From Ephydatia muelleri (Eukaryota > Porifera > Demospongiae > Spongillida > Spongillidae), in contig JABACO010000036.1 in the NCBI GenBank assembly GCA_013339895.1, forward strand, positions 180,395 through 244,394: DNA of 64,000 nt, written 5' to 3'. Numbering within the stretch: position 1 is the first letter of the stretch; every line of letters starts with the position of its first letter. Both the position numbers and the translations under genes were made by a program. Below are positions 34,506 through 47,859 of the stretch, piece after piece. The notes beneath the pieces are model-generated. The model did no database searches. It was given only the letters and a program-made list of their open reading frames with translations, and was not told the DNA's origin.

Positions 34506-37434
34506 CTGGAAAACAAGTGCTGAATCTATCTGAACATGTTTACCATATCATAGCAATGCTGTAAAGGCCAATTTGCATCAGCTTTAAGGCATTTTTCGAT
34601 GGCAGGAATGTGCCGAAAAAATATACTTTTTTTTTCCAGACTGGATCACTCTTATTGTAGGCTAAGTATGTGAAAGGTAGAAGTATAAAAGTAGCAAACA
34701 ATAAATGTTACATATACTTACATTTCTTTCACAACTTTTCTGATAAATTCCCTTTCAAATGGGCATTGTTCTTCGCTGCAATGAAATAAATCCACATGCA
34801 TGCATGCATAGTTTGTGATGCAAATGTTTGATGTCCTTACGTGTATGGCATCCTTTTCAATCTACAAAGGTACTTGAAGTAGTGATCCTTACCCCATATC
34901 ATTATATATCATTTGGATCTGGTTCATTTTCATAAGTAGGAACTAAAAAATTGGGATCTGCCATTCTCTCTTCATCACTTTCATCAGCATCATCTTCATC
35001 ATCCATGCCAAGCTGATCAGTTTGATCAATCTCAATATCATCACAATCACTCTGCCCATGTTTAGCAGTATCATCCTGTATGCCACTATGACTATCATCA
35101 ATGGCTATAGAGACACATGAAGACCTCTGCTACGAAAAAATAAAATTAAAACTTCATGCATGTTTCAAATTTAAATTAGCTTACATCTGATGCAGTGCAT
35201 ATAGAGCACACCACAAGACAGCTCATGAGCCATTTGAAGTCTAAATCCACCCATCATTTCCTATACAACTGCAAATCAATACACCATGTGAACATTGTAG
35301 CACAATACCTGAGTATGAAGGCATGGGTAGCCTTCCACAAGCAATCTTGCTGCCTATACGGGGAGGGGCCAAGGGCTTGCCATATGCACAGGCATGTCAT
35401 GTGGACTGTGTGTGATGTCTCAGCAGTGCAGCCTCACTTGTATTTTGGTTTATTTGGTTGGGGCATTGACTCTTTAAATTGTTCCTATGTATGCACACTT
35501 GAACCTCTCCTGTTCAAATAGGGGAGGGGCCTGGGGCGTGTCACATGCTTCATATGGGCTGTGTGTGATGTCTCAGTAGTGCAGCCTCACCTGTATTTTG
35601 GTTTTTTGGTTGGGGGCATGCAGGTTATATCGATGGCCTTCTTCTGTTCATTGTACGTTATTATTAACTTTGTGTAGGTCTATGTACATTTTTATGCATA
35701 CTAGTAGTAAAGTACTTTACTCTATACTAGCGCGTCTATCAATTTTACAGTTATGCGCCTCAGCGCCCGCGGCGCGCGATGTTGTTTAATATGCGGCTAC
35801 GTAATGTTGGGCTAACTTCTCATGGGTCATGGCGGTGGCCGGGGCGGTCAGATTGACGATGTTAGCAATACATGCACACTTTGAAAACGAGTTATGTGTT
35901 GCTGCGATGTCTTAGTAAAACTGTACTACGTTGGAGTTCAATTGTATTGTGGCAGTTGATTAAAGTAATACTGCAGTAAACGTTTTCATGCAGGGATGTG
36001 TATGTGTTCAAATCAACCATCAAATCCATGCATGCTAAAGCAGCCTATAGGTAATCTTATTAACAAGTTCTAGTCCTTTTGTTTTCTGGTCTCAGAGCAT
36101 TCACACACTCAGGTAGTGCTCTTTCATGATGCACTTTAGCCGCTCCACTTTATTGGTCATACAGCCATATGTTCTGTACAGCTTATTTAAATGGGCATGT
36201 ATGGTTTCAGTGCATTAATGCAAATCCAGCGTTGTATGCTTCCATCCACTAATTGACGTGCATTTCTAAGATGTGCATTTTCACCGTCCTCTTTATTCCT
36301 GGAAATGTAGTGTCTAAATAACCAAAACATTCTTTTACAGATGCTGCTGCAATCAGATTGATTCAGAAGGTCAATGTCGGTCTGAATTAAAGTTACATAC
36401 CAAGTGTGGTCTTTTCTTCTTCAGTTACACAGTTCTTGTTGTAGAGGTTGTGGCACTGTGAAAAGGCTCTCTTGTATTTATCACAAAGAGAAGTTGCTTC
36501 CTCAACCAGTTGTGGTGAGTATTTTTGGGCTGTGTTTATTAGAGATGTGCACAAGGCATGTGTGTGTTGAGCCTATTTTGTACATGTAAAACACAAATGG
36601 CCACATTTTTTTCTTACACATACCTCAGTGTAACATCTTGTTTACATGGTTACCAACAAATGCTCCTCCATGGTACTGTTGACGTTGCACATTAAGAGAC
36701 TGGAGAGCAGTTTCGACACCCTTCACAAATGGTCCTTCAGACACTGCGAACCTTATTTAACTTTTATGAACATCAAAAATTTGTCTGTTCCTATACATGA
36801 ACATGCGTGCATTTGGTATGAAAATTGTTGGCCATCAAATAACTAACCAACTTGGCTATTTTGCTGCTGTAGTTTTCATCTTCTTCTATTAAAATAGAGA
36901 GAAGTGGGCTGCTCTCTCCCACAATTATTGCTGATTAGTTGAACAAATCCTTCAGACTGCAGTGTTCTTGTTGTAACACTTCCAGCTGCTCTTTGCATGC
37001 AGTTAGTTCCTTCACTGCAGTTGCACATCTTCATAGGATGCTGTGGTTAGCTCTGCATCTGTTGACAACTGCAATGCAAGCTTTAAATCAAACAGGTGGC
37101 ATTCCTCTTCAAGTACTAGTAGCGAGTCGAGTTTTTAGAAGATGCCCATTGATATGTGTGGTGCTGGAATGCAGACCTTTGTTGGCACATGCACAGATCA
37201 AATGACTAAACATAAAATTTTGATTGTTTACCTGGTTTAGTGGAATAGGGAACAAGGGTTCTCCCTTGCAGTTATTAAAGTATTTCACTTTCTTTATGTT
37301 CCCTCCAGATGCTATAAATCGTTTGTAGTCATCGCACATTGACTCCACTGTTCGAGCAGGAAAAGGGCCTCTCAAACTACAATTTCCTTCAAGGTCATCA
37401 ATTGCCACCAAGCGCCATAAACATGGCTGCTTTC
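34393..37434 (-). CDS. Unrecognised multi-exon gene or decayed gene, minus-strand copy
   Basis: At least seven minus-strand coding segments have splice-like borders: 37434-37231, 36751-36646, 36539-36401, 35129-34902, 34775-34722, 34625-34544 and 34505-34393. Those at 34775-34722 and 34625-34544 join in matching phase. The stop at 34902-34904 and the phase mismatch before 34505 suggest either two adjacent genes or decay. The last four segments have recognisable counterparts on the plus strand at 50.2-50.95 kb. Function unknown; the family may be element-derived. Confidence 0.45.
34544..34625 (-). CDS. Segment with NWPL
   Basis: Twenty-seven codons, phase 2 to 0, IFFRHIPAIEKCLKADANWP then LQHCYDM. 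Its counterpart on the plus strand near 50680-50760 reads GIIKQLKKVNTNWPLENLLDV. Confidence 0.55.
34722..34775 (-). CDS. Short exon PFxRxxIRxxVKE
   Basis: Fifty-four bases: EEQCPFEREFIRKVVKE. TTGCAG acceptor and GTAAGT donor. Counterpart on the plus strand near 50542-50588: SPFKRTLIRQIVKELE. Confidence 0.55.
34902..35129 (-). CDS. Acidic exon ending in a stop
   Basis: Seventy-five codons and TAA after a TTTCGTAG acceptor. Strongly acidic (LGMDDEDDADESDEERMADP) and ending LVPTYENEPDPNDI. The paralogue at 50.3 kb has LVPDFKNNPDQDDI in the same place but reads on past it, so this stop may be a mutation rather than the original end. Confidence 0.55.
   Translation of the reverse strand, partial: QRSSCVSIAIDDSHSGIQDDTAKHGQSDCDDIEIDQTDQLGMDDEDDADESDEERMADPNFLVPTYENEPDPNDI
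35340..35630 (-). repeat. Inverted copies of the 33.6 kb repeat unit
   Basis: Two units in the opposite orientation to 33605-34055, sharing the blocks GTGATGTCTCAG, CAGCCTCAC and TTTGGTTGGGGCAT. The two sets form a large inverted repeat around the exons at 34.4-35.1 kb. Confidence 0.85.
35631..36400. other. Non-coding stretch
   Basis: No supported exon or repeat. Probably intron of the minus-strand gene. Confidence 0.35.
36401..36539 (-). CDS. Helical exon of the minus-strand gene
   Basis: Open frame from an ACACAG acceptor to a GTATGT donor: KYSPQLVEEATSLCDKYKRA then FSQCHNLYNKNCVTEEEKTT. Composition suggests alpha helices. No known domain was recognised. Confidence 0.5.
36646..36751 (-). 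CDS. Exon with YHGGAFVGNH
   Basis: Frame after an AATAAG acceptor: FAVSEGPFVKGVETALQSLN then VQRQQYHGGAFVGNH and a GTAAAC donor. I have a faint recollection of FVGNH-type motifs in uncharacterised proteins of other invertebrates, but cannot name a family. Confidence 0.5.
36939..37085 (-). other. Coiled-coil-like fragment in broken frame
   Basis: The minus strand reads LSTDAELTTASYEDVQLQ then a stop; after a one-frame change it reads KELTACKEQLEVLQQEHCSL then KDLFN. It lies between two better exons, so it is likely a decayed exon. Confidence 0.35.
37231..37434 (-). CDS. Exon with AIDDLEG and FPARTVESM
   Basis: Sixty-eight codons between an ACCATAG acceptor and a GTAAAC donor. It includes CLWRLVAIDDLEGNCSLRGP, FPARTVESMCDDYKRFIASG and EPLFPIPLNQ. 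The frame is clean and codon use is regular. Family not recognised. Confidence 0.55.
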
Positions 37435-39213
37435 CTATGGTAAAGGTGTACTATAACTATAATTAAACTTGTATGCGCCGTGATGAAAAACCCACAGTTA
37501 AACCAGCGGCGGATCGATACCTATAAGCGCCTCAGGCGCGCGCGGTCCACTGGGACCCGATTAACTAAGTTAAAAACTGAATTACATAATCACACGTGAG
37601 CTAGATATAGAGCCAACAGCGATCCTCCGTATTCAAAGCTGTTATCGTCTTAACTTTAGATCACACCTCCTCCCCAAATATTTTTCCCGCGCCACCCCCT
37701 GTTTGACATCCTGGATGTCACTGCCGTTTTACAAGAGGGATAGTTTATAGCGATTTAAAATTTACTGACACGCCCATTCATCGACTAATTGAAAACTAAT
37801 TGACATTAGATGTCGCTACAGTTGTATGTTGTAAATGAGCTACTGTTACCTCGCATCGCCTATTTTGGTTCGTCAGCCGCCTCGACGGACAATACAAGAT
37901 CGAGCGGTATAGGCCTGGACGGTACCAACTAGCTTGCTCATAGTTAGCTGGTGCTTTAATGCTGTCTTAAGCCATTATATGAGCCACCGTATCTGCAGTT
38001 GTTGGTAAGTAATGCGCGATACAAAATGAACAGCTAGGAGCGCCTTGGCCGCTCATACTACAGCATAATACTGGAACATATTTCCTATTTTGACGAGGCA
38101 TAGTAGAACTAAGTCTGGGAACTCGTACACTTCGTTGTCCTACGCGTCTGATGGTCGGGGATGCGTACTGGTCCCCAGATTATACATCTACGTGAAATAT
38201 TGTAATAATACGCGACGCTACGTCAATATTTCCACCCGGGAAGCCAGGTATTTGTGTGATATGGAATTGCTTTAATAATTTCCCTTTTAAATTATGTCCC
38301 CATTGATGTAAAGGTTATCAGTGGATGAGCTATATACATAATTTTATAATCCTGTGGTATTATGCATTTGTCTTATTACATATCAGTATATTTTGAAACA
38401 CCAATCTCAATATAGCAAATATTAATGCACTTGGTACATGTAGGTAATCCAAGTTACAGCTAGGTTTACAATTTGCGCGGTTGAGAAGCGTGTTGGGTAC
38501 CAATTTCATCATAACTGCACTTTTCAGAGGCCTTTTTAAATACTGAAGGCATGCCTGGAGAGATCCAAGTGCAGAATGAATCGCCATCAATCTATTCAAG
38601 GGATCATCTTTAGTTAAAGAATGGTTAATGGAGTAATTGTTTGAAGTACATATATCATAATCAGACCTGCTTATAGTACATCATAGAGTTGGTTAAAATT
38701 CAAATTGAATTAAAAAAGCAAGATGACCGCCTATGTATGGGCCATTTCTGGATATGTCATTTAATTTATGTAAGCGAGAGCAACGAAACGTGCTTATGCA
38801 TCCTTGAAGTTTGGGCAGCTTTCTAGATGATAAAAATTATTTCATGCTATAGAATGTGCGCACCATTGTTGAGCTTCTATGTTTTAAAGATCTTAAATTG
38901 GTTTTTATAAACGGAAGAACTCACTATCTTGAATTCAGGATTTTACCGATCCTGAATTCAGGATCGTTTCACGCAGATTAAAGATTAAACTCCACGTACA
39001 ACCTAACTATAGCTATAGTAAATGTATGCACATAAAAATTACTATTTATAATAATAAATAATACACAAAACTTACACTAAAGAGTTCGATATGCACACCG
39101 TAATGTCTATTTTGGCCTTGGATCCCTGGCCAATGTAGCCCTGGCCACAGACCTGGTTAGGGTCAGGTTTAAGCGACCATAAATGTCAGCCGTTGCAATT
39201 ATTATAATAAAAT
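37435..39213. other. No gene recognised
   Basis: Mixed sequence with a short palindrome near 38930-38968 (GAATTCAGGAT repeated inverted) and no supported exon. Confidence 0.35.
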
Positions 39214-39660
39214 GGGTCAGTTCCGAGAAAATGAAAAGTGGCTATATATATAAAAAATTATAAAACTGCTTCACGTTTCCGTAAAGGTTTAAGCTATAAA
39301 TTTCCTATTTCGAACACTTCTTGCCACACCACTTCTCTCTACGAAATTCGATTTTGGTGTCTTACCCTTGCTCCTTGCCGACGGTACAAGGCACAGTACC
39401 CCGAGGGGTTCAAAATCAAGGTAGCTCCCTGCAGGAATGTCCAAATCACTTCAAAATCGATACGCAGGTAAAGGAGTCCTGTCACTGTTTATTTCTGCAG
39501 ATCGTTGATTTTTACTTTATCCGTTATGGAGATACAGCAATGCAAAGTAAAGTCCACGTTTCCCGCTCGAATCGCGCCTTTCTCACTCCCACTCGGGAGA
39601 ATGACCGCTTGGAAGCTAGCACCACATTCCTCAGCACCACATTCAAAAATGAATAAACTT
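39214..39660 (-). mobile_element. Non-autonomous repeat, copy 2 of the ~450 bp family (inverted)
   Basis: Begins GGGTCAGTTCCGAGAAAATG and continues as the reverse complement of 51210-51658, sharing the TTTCTGCAGATCGTTG and TATCCGTTATGGAGATAC blocks. It lies just outside the satellite. Non-coding. Confidence 0.8.
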
Positions 39661-41944
39661 AGCATTCCTCACGCGGCGGGCGTCATAAGCGCGCGTTTAA
39701 TATAGTCACGTCAATCATTTGTAAATGTAAGCAAACACAATACAAAACGAAGTTGTTGTGAGCTATATGTAGCCACAGGGTAGATGTATACTACCTGTGC
39801 TAACCAAAGACTCAAGGCCACGCGCGGATCCTGAACACTGGACTAGCTAGGAGTATGGCCACAACTACAAAGCCTTACAAGCTGTTCCATGTACCCACCC
39901 ACAGGGTAGGTGTGTACCTGCGCCAACCAGGTACCCAACGTCACGCACGGATCCGGAACACTGGGGGTATGACCACAACTACTAAGTACTTGAACACTGG
40001 ACTAGCTAGGAGTATGGCCACAACTACAAAGCCATACAAGCTGTTCCATGTACCCACCCACAGGGTAGGTGTGTACCTGCGCCAACCAGGGACCCAACAT
40101 CACGCACGGATCCGGAACACTGGGGGTGTGACCACAACTACTAAGTACTTGAACACTGGACTAACTAGGAGTATGGCCACAACTACAAAGCCTTACAAGC
40201 TGTTCCATGTACCCACCCACAGGGAGGTGTGTACCTGCGCCAACCAGGGACCCAACGTCACGCACGGATCCGGAACACTGGGGTGTGACCACAACTACTA
40301 AGTACTTGAAAGCTCACCAGTGGAGATGGGTGCCATTCTCGTGAGTTGCAAAGCTCTTTGAGGCAGACTCTGAGCTGTTCCATGTACCCACAGGGTAGGT
40401 GTGTACCTGCGCCAACCAGGGACCCAACGTCACACGTGGATCCAGAACACTGGGGGTGTGACCACAACTAATAAGTACTTACAAGCTGACCAATGGAGAT
40501 GGGTGCCATTCTTGTGAGTTGCAAAGCACTTTGGGGCAGACTCTGAGCTGTTGCATGTACCCACAGGGTAGGTGTGTACCTGTGCCAATTAGGGACCCAA
40601 CGTCACACGTGGATCCAGAACACTGGGGGTGTGACCACAACTACTAAGTACTTGAAAGCTCACCAGTGGAGATGGGTGCCATTCTCGTGAGTTGCAAAGC
40701 TCTTTGAGGCAGACTCTGAGCTGTTCCATGTACCCACAGGGTAGGTGTGTACCTGCGCCAACTGGGGACCCAACGTCACACGTGGATCCAGAACACTGGG
40801 GGTGTGACCACAACTAATAAGTAATTTTCAAGCTGATCAGTGGAGATGGGTGCCATTCTTGTGAGTTGCAAAGCACTTTGAGGCAGACTCTGAGCTGTTC
40901 CATGTACCCACAGGGTAGGTGTGTACCTGTGCCAATAAGGGACCCAACGTCACGCGCGGATCCAGAACACTGGGGGTGTGACCACAAGTACTTACAAGCT
41001 GACCAATGGAGATGGGTGCCATTCTTGTGAGTTGCAAAGCACTTTGGGGCAGACTCTGAGCTGTTGCATGTACCCACAGGGTAGGTGTGTACCTGTGCCA
41101 ACCAAGGACCCAACGTCACATGCGGATTTGGAACACTGGGGGTGTGACCACAACTAATAAGTACTTACAAGCTGACCAATGGAGATGGGTGCCATTCTTG
41201 TGAGTTGCAAAGCACTTTGGGGCAGACTCTGAGCTGTTCCATGTATCCACAGGGTAGGTGTGTACCTGTGCTAACCTTGGACCCAACGTCACGCGCGGAT
41301 TTGGAACACTGGGGGTGTGACCACAACTAATAAGTAATTTTCAAGCTGATCAGTTGAGATGGGTGCCATTCTTGTGAGTTGCAAAGCACTTTGAGGCAGA
41401 CTCTGAGCTTTTCCATGTACCCACAGGGTAGATGTGTACCTGCGCCAACCAAGGACCCAACGTCACGCGCGGATCCAGAACACTGGGGGTATGACCACAA
41501 CTAATAAGTACTAACAAGCTGACCAATGGAGATGGGTGCCATTCTTGTGAGTTGCAAAGCACTTTGGGGCAGACTCTGAGCTGTTCCATGTACCCACAGG
41601 GTAGATGTGTACCTGCGCCAACCAAGGACCCAACGTCACGCGCGGATCCAGAACACTGGGGGTGTGACCACAACTAATAAGTACTTACAAGCTGACCAAT
41701 GGAGATGGGTGCCATTCTTGTGAGTTGCAAAGCACTTTGGGGCAGACTCTGAGCTGTTCCTTGTACCCACAGGGTAGGTGTGTACCTGTGCCAACCAGGA
41801 ACCCAACGTCACGCGCGGATTTGGAACACTAGGGGTGTGACCACAACTAATAAGTAATTTTCAAGCTGATCAGTTGAGATGGGTGCCATTCTTGTGAGTT
41901 GCAAAGCACTTTGGGGCAGACTCTGAGCTGTTTCATGTACCCAC

Positions 41945-44570
41945 AGGGTAGGTGTGTACCTGTGCCAACCAAGGACCCAACGTCACGCGCGAATCCAGAA
42001 CACTGGGGGTGTGACCACAACTAATAAGTACTTACAAGCTGACCAATGGAGATGGGTGCCATTCTTGTGAGTTGCAAAACACTTTGGGGCAGACTCTGAG
42101 CTGTTCCATGTACCCACAGGGTAGGTGTGTACCTGCACCAACCAGGGACTCAACGTCACACGCGGATCCAGAACACTGGGGGTGTGACCACAACTAATAA
42201 GTACTTACAAGCTGACCAATGGAGATGGGTGCCATTCTTGTGAGTTGCAAAGCACTTTGGGGCAGACTCTGAGCTGTTCCATGTACCCACAGGGTAGGTG
42301 TGTACCTGTACCAACCAAGGACCCAACGTCACGCGCGGATTTGGAACACTGGGGGTGTGACCACAACTAATAAGTAATTTTCAAGCTGATCAGTTGAGAT
42401 GGGTGCCATTCTTGTGAGTTGCAAAGCACTTTGAGGCAGACTCTGAGCTGTTCCATGTACCCACAGGGTAGGTGTGTACCTGCGCCAACCAGGGACCCAA
42501 CGTCACGCGCGGATCCAGAACACTGGGGGTGTGACCACAACTAATAAGTACTTACAAGCTGACCAATGGAGATGGGTGCCATTCTTGTGAGTTGCAAATC
42601 ACTTTGGGGCAGACTCTGAGCTGTTCCATGTACCCACAGGGTAGTTGTGTACCTGTGCCAACCAGGGCCCAACGTCACGCGCGGATATGGAACACTGGGG
42701 GTGTGACCACAACTAATACTGTAAGTACTTACAAGCTGACCAATGGAGATGGGTGCCATTCTTGTGAGTTGCAAAGCACTTTGGGGCAGACTCTGAGCTG
42801 TTCCATGTACCCACAGGGTAAGTGTGTACCTGCGCCAACCAGGGACCCAACGTCACGCGCGGATTTGGAACACTGGGGGTGTGACCACAACTAATAAGTA
42901 CTTACAAGCTGACCAATGGAGATGGGTGCCATTCTTGTGAGTTGCAAAGCACTTTGGGGCAGACTCTGAGCTGTTCCATGTACCCACAGGGTAGGTGTGT
43001 ACCTGCGCCAACCAGGGACCCAACGTCACGCGCGGATCCAGAACACTGGGGGTGTGACCACAACTAATAAGTACTTACAAGCTGACCAATGGAGATGGGT
43101 GCCATTCTTGTGAGTTGCAAAGTACTTTGAGGCAGACTCTGAGCTGTTCCATGTACCCACAGGGTAGGTGTGTACCTGCGCCAACCAAGGACCCAACGTC
43201 ACGCGCGGATCCAGAACACTGGGGGTGTGACCACAACTAATAAGTACTTACAAGCTGTCCAATGGAGATGGGTGCCATTCTTGTGAGTTGTAAAACACTT
43301 TGGGGCAGACTCTGAGCTGTTCCATGTACCCACAGGGTAGGTGTGTACCTGCACCAACCAGGGACTCAACGTCACACGAGAATCCAGAACACTGGGGGTG
43401 TGACCACAACTAATAAGTACTTACAAGCTGACCAGTGAGGATGGGTGCCATTCTTGTGAGTTGCAAGGCACTTTGGGGCAGACTCTGAAGCTGTTCCATG
43501 TACCCACAGGGTAGGTGTGTACCTGTGCCAACCAGGGACCCAACGTCACGCGCGGATCCAGAACACTGGGGGTGTGACCACAACTAATAAGTACTTACAA
43601 GCTGACAAATGGAGATGGGTGCCATTCTTGTGAGTTGCAAAACACTTTGGGGCAGACTCTGAGCTGTTCCATGTACCCACAGGGTAGGTGTGTACCTGCA
43701 CCAACCAGGGACTCAACGTCACACGCGGATCCAGAACACTGGGGGTGTGACCACAACTAATAAGTACTTACAAGCTGACCAATGGAGATGGGTGCCATTC
43801 TTGTGAGTTACAAAGCACTATGAGGCAGACTCTGAGCTGTTCCATGTACCCACAGGGTAGGTGTGTACCTGCGCCAACCAGGGACCCAACGTCACGCGCG
43901 GATTTGGAACACTGGGGGTGTGACCACAACTAATACTGTAAGTACTTACAAGCTGACCAATGGAAATGGGTGCCATTCTTGTGAGTTGCAAAGCACTTTG
44001 GGGCAGACTCTGAGCTGTTCCATGTACCCACAGGGTAGGTGTGTACCTGTGCCAACCAGGGACCCAACGTCACGCGCGGATTTGGAACACTAGGGGTGTG
44101 ACCACAACTAATAAGTAATTTTCAAGCTGATCAGTTGAGATGGGTGCCATTCTTGTGAGTTGCAAAGCACTTTGGGGCAGACTTTGAGCTGTTCCATGTA
44201 CCCACAGGGTAAGTGTGTACCTGCGCCAACCAGGGACCCAACGTCACGCGCGGATTTGGAACACTGGGGGTGTGACCACAACTAATAAGTATTTACAAGC
44301 TGACCAATGGAGATGGGTGCCATTCTTGTGAGTTGCAAAGCACTTTGGGGCAGACTCTGAGCTGTTCCATGTACCCACAGGGTAGGTGTGTACCTGCGCC
44401 AACCAGGGACCCAACGTCACGCGCGGATCCAGAACACTGGGGGTGTGACCACAACTAATAAGTACTTACAAGCTGACCAATGGAGATGGGTGCCATTCTT
44501 GTGAGTTGCAAAGCACTTTGAGGCACATTCTTAGCTGTTCCATGTACCCACAGGGTAGGTGTGTACCTGT
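41945..44570 (+). repeat. Higher-order block, first copy
   Basis: About 2.6 kb (15 monomers) recurs nearly unchanged 3289 bases downstream. Markers such as AATACTGTAAGTAC at 42713 and 43930 recur at 46002 and 47219. The offset 3289 equals 19 monomers of 173.1 bases. Confidence 0.9.
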
Positions 44571-45233
44571 ACCAACCAAGGACCCAACGTCACGCGCGGA
44601 TCCCGAACACTGGGGGTGTGACCACAACTAATAAGTACTTACAAGCTGACCAATGGAGATGGGTGCCATTCTTGTGAGTTGCAAAGCACTTTGGGGCAGA
44701 CTCTGAGCTGTTCCATGTACCCACAGGGTAGGTGTGTACCTGCACCAACCAGGGACTCAACGTCACACGCGGATCCAGAACACTGGGGGTGTGACCACAA
44801 CTAATAAGTACTTACAAGCTGACCAATGGAGATGGGTGCCATTCTTGTGAGTTGCAAAGTACTTTGGGGCAGACTCTGAGCTGTTCCATGTACCCACAGG
44901 GTAGGTGTGTACCTGCGCCAACCAGGGACCCAACGTCACGCGCGGATTTGGAACACTGGGGGTATGACCACAACTAATAAGTACTTACAAGCTGACCAGT
45001 GAAGATGGGTGCCATTCTTGTGAGTTGCAAGGCACTTTGGGGCAGATTCTGAGCTGTTCCATGTACCCACAGGGTAGGTGTGTACCTGCGCCAACCAGGG
45101 ACCCAACGTCACGCGCGGATCCCGAACACTGGGGGTGTGACCACAACTAATAAGTACTTACAAGCTGACCAATGGAGATGGGTGCCATTCTTGTGAGTTG
45201 CAAAGCAGACTCTGAGCTGTTCCATGTACCCAC

Positions 45234-47859
45234 AGGGTAGGTGTGTACCTGTGCCAACCAAGGACCCAACGTCACGCGCGAATCCAGAACACTGGGGGTG
45301 TGACCACAACTAATAAGTACTTACAAGCTGACCAATGGAGATGGGTGCCATTCTTGTGAGTTGCAAAACACTTTGGGGCAGACTCTGAGCTGTTCCATGT
45401 ACCCACAGGGTAGGTGTGTACCTGCACCAACCAGGGACTCAACGTCACACGCGGATCCAGAACACTGGGGGTGTGACCACAACTAATAAGTACTTACAAG
45501 CTGACCAATGGAGATGGGTGCCATTCTTGTGAGTTGCAAAGCACTTTGGGGCAGACTCTGAGCTGTTCCATGTACCCACAGGGTAGGTGTGTACCTGTAC
45601 CAACCAAGGACCCAACGTCACGCGCGGATTTGGAACACTGGGGGTGTGACCACAACTAATAAGTAATTTTCAAGCTGATCAGTTGAGATGGGTGCCATTC
45701 TTGTGAGTTGCAAAGCACTTTGAGGCAGACTCTGAGCTGTTCCATGTACCCACAGGGTAGGTGTGTACCTGCGCCAACCAGGGACCCAACGTCACGCGCG
45801 GATCCAGAACACTGGGGGTGTGACCACAACTAATAAGTACTTACAAGCTGACCAATGGAGATGGGTGCCATTCTTGTGAGTTGCAAATCACTTTGGGGCA
45901 GACTCTGAGCTGTTCCATGTACCCACAGGGTAGTTGTGTACCTGTGCCAACCAGGGCCCAACGTCACGCGCGGATATGGAACACTGGGGGTGTGACCACA
46001 ACTAATACTGTAAGTACTTACAAGCTGACCAATGGAGATGGGTGCCATTCTTGTGAGTTGCAAAGCACTTTGGGGCAGACTCTGAGCTGTTCCATGTACC
46101 CACAGGGTAAGTGTGTACCTGCGCCAACCAGGGACCCAACGTCACGCGCGGATTTGGAACACTGGGGGTGTGACCACAACTAATAAGTACTTACAAGCTG
46201 ACCAATGGAGATGGGTGCCATTCTTGTGAGTTGCAAAGCACTTTGGGGCAGACTCTGAGCTGTTCCATGTACCCACAGGGTAGGTGTGTACCTGTGCCTA
46301 CCAGGGACCCAACGTCACGCGCGGATCCAGAACACTGGGGGTGTGACCACAACTAATAAGTACTTACAAGCTGACCAATGGAGATGGGTGCCATTCTTGT
46401 GAGTTGCAAAGTACTTTGAGGCAGACTCTGAGCTGTTCCATGTACCCACAGGGTAGGTGTGTACCTGCGCCAACCAAGGACCCAACGTCACGCGCGGATC
46501 CAGAACACTGGGGGTGTGACCACAACTAATAAGTACTTACAAGCTGTCCAATGGAGATGGGTGCCATTCTTGTGAGTTGTAAAACACTTTGGGGCAGACT
46601 CTGAGCTGTTCCATGTACCCACAGGGTAGGTGTGTACCTGCACCAACCAGGGACTCAACGTCACACGAGAATCCAGAACACTGGGGGTGTGACCACAACT
46701 AATAAGTACTTACAAGCTGACCAGTGAGGATGGGTGCCATTCTTGTGAGTTGCAAGGCACTTTGGGGCAGACTCTGAAGCTGTTCCATGTACCCACAGGG
46801 TAGGTGTGTACCTGTGCCAACCAGGGACCCAACGTCACGCGCGGATCCAGAACACTGGGGGTGTGACCACAACTAATAAGTACTTACAAGCTGACCAATG
46901 GAGATGGGTGCCATTCTTGTGAGTTGCAAAACACTTTGGGGCAGACTCTGAGCTGTTCCATGTACCCACAGGGTAGGTGTGTACCTGCACCAACCAGGGA
47001 CTCAACGTCACACGCGGATCCAGAACACTGGGGGTGTGACCACAACTAATAAGTACTTACAAGCTGACCAATGGAGATGGGTGCCATTCTTGTGAGTTAC
47101 AAAGCACTATGAGGCAGACTCTGAGCTGTTCCATGTACCCACAGGGTAGGTGTGTACCTGCGCCAACCAGGGACCCAACGTCACGCGCGGATTTGGAACA
47201 CTGGGGGTGTGACCACAACTAATACTGTAAGTACTTACAAGCTGACCAATGGAAATGGGTGCCATTCTTGTGAGTTGCAAAGCACTTTGGGGCAGACTCT
47301 GAGCTGTTCCATGTACCCACAGGGTAGGTGTGTACCTGTGCCAACCAGGGACCCAACGTCACGCGCGGATTTGGAACACTAGGGGTGTGACCACAACTAA
47401 TAAGTAATTTTCAAGCTGATCAGTTGAGATGGGTGCCATTCTTGTGAGTTGCAAAGCACTTTGGGGCAGACTTTGAGCTGTTCCATGTACCCACAGGGTA
47501 AGTGTGTACCTGCGCCAACCAGGGACCCAACGTCACGCGCGGATTTGGAACACTGGGGGTGTGACCACAACTAATAAGTATTTACAAGCTGACCAATGGA
47601 GATGGGTGCCATTCTTGTGAGTTGCAAAGCACTTTGGGGCAGACTCTGAGCTGTTCCATGTACCCACAGGGTAGGTGTGTACCTGCGCCAACCAGGGACC
47701 CAACGTCACGCGCGGATCCAGAACACTGGGGGTGTGACCACAACTAATAAGTACTTACAAGCTGACCAATGGAGATGGGTGCCATTCTTGTGAGTTGCAA
47801 AGCACTTTGAGGCACATTCTTAGCTGTTCCATGTACCCACAGGGTAGGTGTGTACCTGC
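45234..47859 (+). repeat. Higher-order block, second copy
   Basis: Displaced copy of 41945-44570 with only scattered changes, for example GACAAATGG against GACCAATGG at 43603/46892. The four monomers between the copies are less similar. Confidence 0.9.

Noticed and set aside
39855-47382. Many open frames of 66-148 codons in the satellite
   Set aside because: All are the same monomer read repeatedly; frames follow unit length and have no start or splice context.
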